A DNA stretch of 12,447 nucleotides from Candidatus Hydrogenedentota bacterium (lineage in GTDB: Bacteria; Hydrogenedentota; Hydrogenedentia; Hydrogenedentiales; CAITNO01), in the NCBI GenBank assembly GCA_903922535.1, contig CAIXUF010001485.1, forward strand, positions 1 to 12,447, read 5' to 3'. Every line of letters begins with the position of its first letter. Positions within the stretch are counted from its first letter, which is position 1. Under the pieces are notes generated by a model that was not told the DNA's origin, searched no databases, and saw only the letters and a program-made list of their open reading frames with translations. Below, one piece after another: positions 1 through 6,072 of this stretch. Position numbers and translations under genes: made by a program.

Positions 1-177
1 GCTCTTATAGAGAGGCGTTTCACGCTTATTGGTGAAAATGAAACGATATTCGAAAACGCTAACAAATATCTTATCAACGGTAGATATGTTATAGTTGGTT
101 CTGGTAATGATAAGACAGTAACAATTTCTAATCCTACACCGGTAGTGGGTCAAGCCGTTCCGGCCAGACTGATTTGA
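1..177 (+). CDS. Partial AT-rich reading frame at the left edge, possible surface-protein end or foreign fragment
   Basis: An open frame enters from outside the window and ends at TGA 175-177, giving 58 residues with no internal stop. The first 45 or so residues read like real protein, alternating charged and beta-prone stretches and ending in ISNPTPVVGQ, which recalls the start of Ig-like beta modules in surface proteins. Codon use (ATA, AGA, ACA, TCT) and about 35% GC over bases 1-120 differ sharply from the roughly 60% GC genes beside it. The last dozen residues are read from DNA that on the other strand encodes the conserved part of an oxidoreductase, so that tail is probably not native. 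It could be the 3' part of a foreign gene or one side of an assembly chimera. I do not recognise the family. Confidence 0.3.
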   Translation, partial: ALIERRFTLIGENETIFENANKYLINGRYVIVGSGNDKTVTISNPTPVVGQAVPARLI

Positions 178-751
178 GGTCAAAGTCCATGGGAAAATCC
201 ATGCCGAACAGGTGGTGATACGCCAGCACACGCCCATGTTTCCCCGAACGCACCTCCTCCATCAGCCGCGCATACACCGGCACAGACCGCACCATGGGAA
301 TGTCGTGCACCAGCCACACCTTGACGGGTGCATTCGCAACCGCGACGGCAATGCGCCGCGCGTTGTCAAGACTATCGCAGAACGGTTTGTTGAGGAAAAT
401 GTGCCTGCCCGCCGCCGCGGCCTTCTCGACCATGTCTGCCTTGTCGCAGGGGTCGGTCGCGATCGCCACAATGGCAACTTCTGGATTTTGAATAACCGCG
501 TCATAGGAATCCGCCAGCGGGCCACCCAACGCCTCAGCCAGTTCCCGCCCGCGCCTGGGGTTTTTCTCGTATGCGGCGACAACCCGCGTGTCGGCGCGTC
601 CTTTGAACGCGGCGCACAGGCCCGCCCCGTGGGTGCAGCAATTGCCGACAATACCCACGCCGTAGGGCTTCGCGGGCACCGGCCCTTCCCCCGTTCCGCC
701 CACCCCGGTGCACATCGCCGCCACAATGCATGCAACCATTGCGCTCATCAT
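134..751 (-). pseudogene. Truncated Gfo/Idh/MocA family oxidoreductase (N-terminal Rossmann domain only)
   Basis: The product has 205 residues, while family members usually have 330-450. Residues 1-20 are hydrophobic and Ala/Met-rich, possibly a short export signal. Residues about 29-45 (GVGIVGNCCTHGAG) are a glycine-rich nucleotide-binding loop, and N121-K122-P123 matches the EKP-type motif whose Lys lies at the active site. The frame holds as far as WPERLDP (195-202), then only LPV and a stop, and the whole C-terminal substrate domain is missing. The break coincides with the start of AT-rich DNA near base 149. The gene starts 29 bases after the stop of the upstream MaoC-like gene and is probably cotranscribed with it. 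AAGGAGG lies just before two adjacent ATG codons, and the second (748) has the better spacing. Loss of the C-terminus should abolish activity if the break is real and not an assembly artefact. The substrate cannot be named. Confidence 0.8.
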
Positions 752-780
752 TCCTCCTTGGTTCGCTTCGCTTCCCGGCT

Positions 781-1263
781 CTACGGTGCGGCGGTCAGTC
801 CATTGGTTGGATCGCCCTCTGACAGCATTTGACGCAGGACCTTGCGCTCCTCATCTCCGGGGAGAATTCCGCCTAACTCTGCTTCAATCACTGCGACGCC
901 GTCTTCTTTGGCATACGTGACGGATGCCTTGGCCCGGCCATTCTGGTCTATGGCTGTGATTGTCCAACTGCATGTGATCGTCTCACCGGCATACACGGGT
1001 CCCTTGAACCGGAAGTTCGCGGCAGACGCCAGCCACCCAATCTGTCCGCCAATTTCGGTGGCCAGGCTTGCCACCAGCAGTCCATGGCAAATGGGCGCCG
1101 TGAAATTCCACGCTTTGGCAAAACGGGCGTCGACATGAACGGGGTTATAGTCGCGCGATATTCCTGCGAAACGAATGATGTCATCCTCTGTAAAGGTGCG
1201 TGAAGTGCTGAACGCGTCCCCCACGTGAAGGCCGTCTGCGGCCCGTTCTCTCAAGCCTGCCAT
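781..1263 (-). CDS. MaoC-like (hot-dog fold) enoyl-CoA hydratase/dehydratase
   Basis: This 160-residue protein has the single hot-dog layout of the MaoC / (R)-specific enoyl-CoA hydratase family, which is typically 140-160 residues. Residues 33-49 (AGISRDYNPVHVDARFA) carry the hydratase motif with D38, N40 and H43, where Asp and His are the catalytic pair. HGLLVASLA (60-68) is the usual following helix. The expected reaction is reversible hydration of trans-2-enoyl-CoA to (R)-3-hydroxyacyl-CoA in the cytoplasm. No signal peptide is visible. The start at 1263 is supported by GAGGAGG about 9 bases upstream. It is the first gene of a minus-strand pair with the truncated oxidoreductase and is divergent from an MFE-2-type dehydrogenase, which fits a shared acyl-CoA or polyketide-like substrate. 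Members of this fold also include thioesterase-like and mesaconyl/nodulation proteins, so the exact substrate is open. Confidence 0.85.
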   Translation of the reverse strand: MAGLRERAADGLHVGDAFSTSRTFTEDDIIRFAGISRDYNPVHVDARFAKAWNFTAPICHGLLVASLATEIGGQIGWLASAANFRFKGPVYAGETITCSWTITAIDQNGRAKASVTYAKEDGVAVIEAELGGILPGDEERKVLRQMLSEGDPTNGLTAAP

Positions 1264-1531
1264 TCAAATGCGCCTCCTCATTGGTTCCTTCTGTTAACAA
1301 CAAGACAGGGACAAACTATCAACCTTCCCCGTTCCCCGATGCAACCCAAATGCGGACATCTTCCTTTTCCAGAAGTACCGTTAATCGGAGGCTAATATAG
1401 ATTGGCAGCGCCTCCATTTCCCTGACTGATTCATCCGGCCCTTTTAAGCTCACCTCTGCCTTTCGCCATTTTCCCACTATTTATGCTAGACTCTGCGCCG
1501 TGGCGAGAACAACCAAAAGAGGGTCATTACA
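1264..1531. other. Divergent intergenic region between the MaoC-like gene and the SDR gene
   Basis: This 268-base gap should hold promoters for both directions. On the plus strand, TATGCT at 1482-1487 is a plausible -10 element about 45 bases before the SDR start, but no good -35 box is visible. On the minus strand only weak candidates occur. The 12-mer CAAGACAGGGAC at 1301-1312 recurs exactly at 7627-7638 and belongs to the CAGGGACA repeat family of this window. No ORF with a credible start is present. Confidence 0.5.
1482..1487 (+). promoter_or_regulatory. Possible -10 element for the SDR gene
   Basis: TATGCT matches four of six positions of TATAAT and sits in a short AT-rich stretch 45 bases before the SDR start codon. 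No convincing -35 element lies 16-18 bases upstream, so this is tentative. Confidence 0.3.
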
Positions 1532-2362
1532 ATGGGTTTGCTCGACGGAAAAGTGGCGATTGTAACGGGTGCGGGTGGCGGAATCGGGCGGGCGCACGCG
1601 CTCGCATTTGCGAAAGAAGGCGCCAGGGTTGTCGTGAACGATTTGGGGGGAAGCCGCGACGGTTCGGGCGGCGGTTCACAAATGGCCGACAACGTGGTCG
1701 CGGAGATTCAGGCCGCGGGCGGCGAAGCCGCCGCCAACTATGACAGCGTTGCCACGCTCGACGGCGCGCAGGCCATCGTGCAGTCCGCCGTGGATGCCTT
1801 TGGCCGCGTCGACATCCTCGTCAACAACGCCGGCATCCTGCGCGACAAGAGCCTGCTCAAAATGGAGGAGGCCATGTGGGACGCCGTGATTGCCGTGCAT
1901 CTGAAAGGCACCTTTGCGGCGACGCAGGCGGCGGCGCGCGTCATGGCGGAACAGGGCCAGGGCGGCCGCATCATCAACACCAGTTCCACGTCGGGCCTCA
2001 TCGGCCAGTTTGGACAGGCCAACTACGGCTCGGCCAAGGCCGGCATCGCCGGCTTCACCCGGGTCGCGGCCATTGAGCTGGCGAAGAGCCGCATCACCGT
2101 CAATGCCATCGTTCCGATCGCCTTCACGCGCATGACAGCGGACCTGGGCATGGTTCCGGAAGAACTCAGCCCGGAAAAGATCAGTCCGATGGTCGTCTTC
2201 CTCGCGTCGGACCTGGCGGCCGGTGTCACCGGCCGCATATTCGGCATCCAGGGCAACTTCCTGCGCGAGTACAAGATGACGATGACAGACGGCGTCAATA
2301 AGGAGGAGGGAATGTGGACGGCCCAGGAAATTGCGGACCGATTTGGCAAGATCACAGGGTAA
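1532..2362 (+). CDS. Short-chain dehydrogenase/reductase, (R)-3-hydroxyacyl-CoA dehydrogenase-like (MFE-2 type)
   Basis: The protein has 276 residues and is a classical SDR. TGAGGGIG at 12-19 is the NAD(P)-binding loop, NNAG is at 98-101, and the catalytic set S152, Y165 and K169 lies in the YxxxK context NYGSAKA. The extended ND-LGG-RDGSGGG segment (36-48) and VHLKGTF (122-128, His where many SDRs have Asn) are typical of the dehydrogenase domain of peroxisomal multifunctional enzyme 2. The C-terminus PEELSPEKISPMVVFLASD also fits. The expected reaction is NAD-dependent oxidation of an (R)-3-hydroxyacyl-CoA or similar CoA thioester in the cytoplasm. In MFE-2 this domain is fused to a MaoC-fold hydratase. 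Here the MaoC protein is encoded by the divergent neighbour, which supports a joint pathway. GAGGG about 9 bases before ATG 1532 supports the start. The substrate chain is unknown. Confidence 0.88.
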   Translation: MGLLDGKVAIVTGAGGGIGRAHALAFAKEGARVVVNDLGGSRDGSGGGSQMADNVVAEIQAAGGEAAANYDSVATLDGAQAIVQSAVDAFGRVDILVNNAGILRDKSLLKMEEAMWDAVIAVHLKGTFAATQAAARVMAEQGQGGRIINTSSTSGLIGQFGQANYGSAKAGIAGFTRVAAIELAKSRITVNAIVPIAFTRMTADLGMVPEELSPEKISPMVVFLASDLAAGVTGRIFGIQGNFLREYKMTMTDGVNKEEGMWTAQEIADRFGKITG

Positions 2363-2413
2363 GCCTGCGGAAGAAGCCGACTACAACAGGGTTGCCCAGG
2401 TTCCTGCGCATAA

Positions 2414-2428
2414 GGGGGAAACGCCCCC
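2414..2428. terminator. Weak GC hairpin between convergent SDR and rhomboid genes
   Basis: GGGGG (2414-2418) and CCCCC (2424-2428) can pair around a 5-base loop, about 50 bases after the SDR stop and about 100 bases after the rhomboid stop on the other strand. No U-tract follows on either strand, so termination activity is uncertain. The rest of the 2363-2529 gap shows nothing I can name. Confidence 0.25.
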
Positions 2429-2529
2429 GGATATTCCCACTGCCGCGTCAACAATCGCCCAGTCCTTGCTGAACGCATTGGCTGGAAGAAGGCGGCCGAC
2501 ATCCGTGCGACGACAGACCGTCCCAGTAC

Positions 2530-3654
2530 TTACGCACTGTTCCCGGCAACCAGAAATTTCCTCATGGGGGTCGTCACCGCGATTCCGCAGAGGAAACCGC
2601 CAATATGGGCGAACCAGGCCACGCCGCCACCGGTTCCAGAACTCAACATCGAGTGAAGTGACTGCACGACGAACCAGCCAACGAGATACACCCATGCAGG
2701 CAGCGTCATCACCATTCCGCCGACGAGGAGCCTGAGATGTGAAGACGGGTAGAGGACCAGGTAGGCCGCCATCACACCCGCGATTGCGCCGCTGGCACCC
2801 ACGCACGGTATGGTTGAATGGGGATTTGCCGCAAGGTAGACAAGCGCAGAGACCAGGCCGCAGAACAGGTAGAACAGGATGAAACAGGCATGATGAAAGG
2901 CGTCTTCGACATGGGACCCGAACAGCCACAGGAAGAACATGTTCCCGGCAAGGTGCGCGATGGAAGCGTGGCAGAACATGCCTGAGAACAGCGTGAGGAT
3001 GTCTTGACCGGCAAGAATATGGGCTGGAATCGCGCCCATTCCGCAACAGAAGCCTTTAAAGTCGTCTGACAGCAGGCCGACAATTAATGAGCCTGCGTTA
3101 AGCAGAATCAATCCGACGATGACAAAGGGGAAGCTGCGCTTCGGCATGTCGTCACCGACAGGGAGCACACCCTGAATGCCAAGATAGAGAGCACCTCCGC
3201 CTCGGGCCAAGTTGTCGACACCTTCCACAAACTCCTTGAGGTCTTCCCTCTCTTGAACGTGGGTCGCCACCGAAGAACCGAGCTTGTCCAGCTTCGGATT
3301 TCCCTTGTTGTAGATGGCGGCCTGGTATGCCTCGCCTTCGTCCGTCCACACGCCGGAACAGATCCGGCAACGGTCCATGATGATATTTGAATCGTATGAG
3401 TAGTTGAATTTCCGCATGGTATGGCCGCAACGCGGGCACCGTCTGAGAGGTTCGTTAAGCCTTCCGGTTGGGGCAGGCCTTTTTGAAAGGGCGAGCGGCG
3501 CGTTTGGAAGGTCGGGAGAGTCCCCCAGAAATTCCAGGTACTGCTGCATTTCCCCGGTGTCAAACCATATCCCTTTGCACTCGGGACACGCCTCGACATA
3601 GAAACCCTGGTAGGTTATTCGCCTCAGCGCCTCTCCGCATGATGGGCAATTCAC
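2530..3654 (-). CDS. Rhomboid-family intramembrane serine protease with two N-terminal TFIIB-type zinc ribbons
   Basis: The product has 374 residues. Two zinc ribbons come first: C3/C6 with C23/C26, then C73/C76 with C96/C99. In each, the second Cys pair is followed by GIWFDTGE or GVWTDEGE, the signature of zf-TFIIB domains. After a linker the rhomboid core starts near residue 175 with a membrane helix. HLAGN (H234, N238), the GASG motif with nucleophile S288, and H350 in AWFAHIGG form a complete rhomboid active site among about six membrane segments. The role would be cleavage of membrane-protein substrates within the bilayer, with the ribbons probably cytoplasmic and binding Zn. The start is a GTG at 3654, preceded by AGGGAG 8 bases upstream, and a good promoter lies 50-80 bases upstream. 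The substrate is unknown. Fusion of two zinc ribbons to a rhomboid core is uncommon. Confidence 0.88.
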   Translation of the reverse strand: MNCPSCGEALRRITYQGFYVEACPECKGIWFDTGEMQQYLEFLGDSPDLPNAPLALSKRPAPTGRLNEPLRRCPRCGHTMRKFNYSYDSNIIMDRCRICSGVWTDEGEAYQAAIYNKGNPKLDKLGSSVATHVQEREDLKEFVEGVDNLARGGGALYLGIQGVLPVGDDMPKRSFPFVIVGLILLNAGSLIVGLLSDDFKGFCCGMGAIPAHILAGQDILTLFSGMFCHASIAHLAGNMFFLWLFGSHVEDAFHHACFILFYLFCGLVSALVYLAANPHSTIPCVGASGAIAGVMAAYLVLYPSSHLRLLVGGMVMTLPAWVYLVGWFVVQSLHSMLSSGTGGGVAWFAHIGGFLCGIAVTTPMRKFLVAGNSA

Positions 3655-3707
3655 GTCCGCGTCTCCCTTTGCCGTCTCTTCCGCGAACCGGAAAGCTTCG
3701 CGCGGCT

Positions 3708-3736
3708 ATTGTATCGTCCGGTTGATTGCGCATCAA
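3708..3736 (-). promoter_or_regulatory. Sigma-70-like promoter for the zinc-ribbon rhomboid gene
   Basis: Read on the minus strand, TTGATG (3736-3731) and TACAAT (3713-3708) are separated by exactly 17 bases. They match four and five positions of the -35 and -10 consensus. The predicted transcript starts near 3701, about 47 bases before the GTG start codon. Confidence 0.55.
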
Positions 3737-3856
3737 GACAACTTGGCGAGGGACATCCGGCTACGAAATGACGCTTCCTTGGTGGGCTGGGCACTTGTTC
3801 ACATCACAGCCTCTCCCCTTGATACACTGGAGCCGGTTCAGAACAGGAGAAGGACC

Positions 3857-4756
3857 ATGATTCCGACGTTGTTTTCTGTCAGCTATGCGGGGCTGTGGGG
3901 GCAGGCGCACTTGGGGTTGCCGGACTTCATTCGGAAGGCGGGCGAACTCGGATACGGTGCTGTCGAACTTGCCGGAAAACGCCCGCACCTCTCCGTGCTC
4001 GACACGCGCGATGCCGATCTGGACGCATTGCGTGAAACCGCCGCAGCCGCGGGTGTCGAGATCGCCACCATCGCCGGCTACACCGATTTCACGGCGGGCG
4101 CGTCGGCCGGGGAAGTGCCCTTCAACGAAATGCAGGTAGCCTACGTCCGCGAATTGGCCCGGATGGGCGCACGGCTCGGCGCGCGGATGGTCCGCATCTT
4201 CACCGGCTATACGACGCAGACAGAATCTTCCGCCGCCGACTGGGACAAGTGTGTCAAGGCCGTCCGCGCCTGCGCCGGGGCCGTGGACGAATTCGGCCTG
4301 GTGCTCGGCGTGCAGAACCACCACGACGTGGCGGTCAGTTGCGACGCCCTGCTTGAATTCCTCGCCGATGTCGACCGCGCCAACTGCCGCGCGATGTTCG
4401 ACCCGTGGGCTCCGGCTTTGCAGGGCGAGGACCTGCGCGACTGCGCGCGCCGCATGGCGCCCCACATGGTGCAGACCACGCTGGCCGATTACGTCCGGCT
4501 CAAACGCTTCGCATACATGCCCGGCCTCATCAATTACAAGGAGTTGCCGGCCATGACGCGCGCCGTCCCGCTCGGCGACGGGTTTATCGACCTCTCCGGA
4601 TTCTTCCAGGGCCTGCGGGAAGGCGGGTTCGACGGCCATGTTGCCTACGAAATGTGCTCCCCGTTGCGCGGCGGCGGCGCGCTCGAAAACCTCGATGCCA
4701 CCGCCCGCAAAAGCCTCGAAGTGATGAAAAGTCTAATTTCAACCCCAAAACATTGA
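3857..4756 (+). CDS. Xylose-isomerase-like TIM-barrel protein (sugar phosphate isomerase/epimerase family)
   Basis: The protein has 299 residues from ATG 3857, preceded by AGGAGAAGG; the frame stays open 135 bases further upstream but lacks a ribosome site there. The order of segments fits an AP-endonuclease-2/xylose-isomerase-like TIM barrel: FIRKAGELGYGAVELAG (24-40), GVEIATIAGY (66-75), LGARMVRIFTG (108-118), LGVQNHHDV (150-158), MFDPWAP (180-186), MVQTTLADY (204-212) and HVAYEMCSP (261-269). Likely divalent-metal ligands are D182, H203 or D211, and E265. The strand-5 position that is usually Glu is Gln (Q153). Such proteins isomerise or epimerise sugars, inositols or hydroxypyruvate, but the substrate here cannot be told. 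No signal peptide is present. A nitrilase-fold gene follows after 61 bases, probably in one operon. A decayed copy of this gene's 3' end lies beyond that nitrilase. Confidence 0.82.
   Translation: MIPTLFSVSYAGLWGQAHLGLPDFIRKAGELGYGAVELAGKRPHLSVLDTRDADLDALRETAAAAGVEIATIAGYTDFTAGASAGEVPFNEMQVAYVRELARMGARLGARMVRIFTGYTTQTESSAADWDKCVKAVRACAGAVDEFGLVLGVQNHHDVAVSCDALLEFLADVDRANCRAMFDPWAPALQGEDLRDCARRMAPHMVQTTLADYVRLKRFAYMPGLINYKELPAMTRAVPLGDGFIDLSGFFQGLREGGFDGHVAYEMCSPLRGGGALENLDATARKSLEVMKSLISTPKH
4597..4756 (+). repeat. Intact copy of a duplicated 160-bp segment (3' end of the isomerase gene)
   Basis: This end of the isomerase gene is repeated at 5730-5887 with roughly 85% identity counted by eye. 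The two copies are in the same orientation and flank the nitrilase gene. The difference between them is discussed under the remnant. Confidence 0.85.
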
Positions 4757-4817
4757 CCGGAGCGGATGCCGTCGGGGACGCCGTTGCGCACCCCTCAATT
4801 CAAGGGGATCTTGCAGG

Positions 4818-5651
4818 ATGCATAGAGCAATAGTCGGTGTGATAGTCGCGTTGGTTGCCAACGGCTCTTCTCCCGGGAAAGTTGCCGACAGGACGACGGA
4901 GAACGGCGGGACGCAACGGGTTACCCTGGCGCAGATCTTCGTCTCCAAGAATGTGAAAACAAATCTAAAGCACATCCGCCCGGCCTTCGCCCAGGCGAAG
5001 AAAGACCATGCGGCGTGGGTCTTGTTTCCCGAAGGCGCACTGAGCGGGTACCACAACGGGTTCGACCAGCAGGAAGTCGCCAACGGATTTGAGGAGGTCC
5101 GGCAACTTTGCAGAGACACCGGTGTGAATGCGCTGCTTGGCACCTGCTGGAAAGAGGGGGGGCAGACGTTCAATGAGATTCGCATTGTGGATTCCAAGGG
5201 AACCCTGGTCGGCCGATACGCGAAAACGTGCCTTACCTACGGTGACGCGGAACAGTTCGCCCCGGGGACCTTCCCGCTGGTTCACGAGGTCGACGGCATT
5301 AAATGGGGCACGCTGATCTGCAACGACCTCTGGGTAACCCCCGGCTATTCGGACGGGCCCAATCCTCACCTAACCCTGAAAGCCGCCAAAGCGGGCGCGC
5401 AGGTCATCTTTCATTCCGTGAACAGCGGAACGGATCAGCGGTTTCGCGCATATCACGAATCCCATTTGAGTCTGTGTTCCGCCGAGGCAAAGTGTCCGAT
5501 TATTGTGGTCAATGCCGCGCATAATACGGCCGTCAACTGCGCTTCCGGTGTTGTCAGCGGCTTCGAATATGATGTTTCGCTTCCGCGCGAGGGTGAGGTG
5601 ATTCGGACGGTCGAATTCACGCCCGCCAAGGGCCTTTCGCCGGGCAAATGA
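4818..5651 (+). CDS. Exported nitrilase-fold (carbon-nitrogen) hydrolase
   Basis: The protein has 277 residues, normal for the nitrilase superfamily. The catalytic triad is complete: E72 in FPEGALSGY, K136 in RYAKTCL and C168 in LICNDLW. The superfamily hydrolyses C-N bonds of nitriles, amides, carbamoyl compounds or acyl transfers, with amidase-like action most common. The substrate is not evident. Residues 1-15 (charged start, then IVGVIVALVA) look like a short Sec signal peptide, so the enzyme may act outside the cytoplasm. The start ATG 4818 has AAGGGG about 10 bases upstream. It lies 61 bases after the isomerase stop on the same strand, so they are probably cotranscribed. A second exported nitrilase-fold enzyme is encoded at 9994-10890 with little similarity beyond the active site. 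Confidence 0.85.
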   Translation: MHRAIVGVIVALVANGSSPGKVADRTTENGGTQRVTLAQIFVSKNVKTNLKHIRPAFAQAKKDHAAWVLFPEGALSGYHNGFDQQEVANGFEEVRQLCRDTGVNALLGTCWKEGGQTFNEIRIVDSKGTLVGRYAKTCLTYGDAEQFAPGTFPLVHEVDGIKWGTLICNDLWVTPGYSDGPNPHLTLKAAKAGAQVIFHSVNSGTDQRFRAYHESHLSLCSAEAKCPIIVVNAAHNTAVNCASGVVSGFEYDVSLPREGEVIRTVEFTPAKGLSPGK

Positions 5652-5729
5652 CCCGTGGTTTCCCGGAACCTGTCGCAGTTGGCGGACAGGGACTTGGGGT
5701 GGCCGTGACCTGTGTCAAATCGGTCGCCT

Positions 5730-5887
5730 TCCGGGTTCTTCCAGGGCCTGCGTGAAGGCGGGTTCGACGGCTACGTTGCCTACAAAATGTGCTCGCCATT
5801 GCGCGGCGGTGGCACCTCGAAAACCTCGACGCAACCGCCCGCAAGAGCCTCGATGTGATGAAGCGTCTAATCTCAACCACAGATTGA
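5730..5887 (+). pseudogene. Frameshifted 3' remnant of a second isomerase paralog
   Basis: This segment aligns with the last 52 codons of the isomerase gene at 3857-4756. It keeps FFQGLREGGFDG, AY-MCSPLRGGG and, in a shifted frame, LDATARKSLDVMKRLIST followed by TGA 5885-5887. One base is missing after 5812, so the reading frame breaks in the middle, and the metal-ligand Glu (E265 in the intact gene) is Lys here. Many differences are at third codon positions, which suggests the fragment came from a paralog that long evolved as a working gene before it lost its 5' part. No start or upstream coding remains: similarity ends abruptly near 5727. It is not expected to be translated into anything useful. 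Confidence 0.85.
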
Positions 5888-6072
5888 CACGAGTTTCAAG
5901 AGATACAGCCGCTCTTACAGTCTTAGAGGGAAAAGGCACATCCAGGGAAACGGAGACGTTTACTTTCTGCCGAAAGAACAGTCGCTATAGTGTAATATAA
6001 AGTATATTGTTTTATATTCATTCTATTTCTTCACTTTTTATTCCAGATGTCCGATGTTTGGCGTAAGCGGAG
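5888..6072. other. Intergenic spacer with an AT-rich island
   Basis: No gene is visible in these 185 bases. GC content falls strongly between about 5985 and 6045, where a hairpin-forming AT stretch lies. The spacer separates the plus-strand isomerase remnant from the 3' end of the minus-strand gene at 6073, so it may serve as a convergent termination zone. Confidence 0.5.
5994..6018. repeat. AT-only inverted repeat (possible bidirectional terminator)
   Basis: AATATAAA (5994-6001) and TTTATATT (6011-6018) pair perfectly around a 9-base loop. The stem has no G or C, so it is weak as a classical terminator, though it sits between convergent transcription units and is followed by T-rich DNA on the plus strand. 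Confidence 0.4.

Noticed and set aside
2381..3046. A 221-codon minus-strand frame overlapping the rhomboid gene
   Set aside because: It is rich in Arg, Pro and Cys without motifs, and lies out of frame with the intact rhomboid active site.
3722..3856. An N-terminal extension of the isomerase gene
   Set aside because: The added 45 residues have no fold or signal, whereas ATG 3857 has AGGAGAAGG at proper spacing and begins the first barrel strand.
3761..4639. A 292-codon minus-strand open frame antisense to the isomerase gene
   Set aside because: It has low-complexity, His/Val/Gly/Arg-rich composition and the opposite strand encodes a recognisable TIM-barrel protein.
5752..6000. An 82-codon plus-strand frame covering the isomerase remnant
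   Set aside because: It only partly follows the ancestral isomerase frame and the rest is out of frame; there is no ribosome site. It is better read as a frameshifted remnant.
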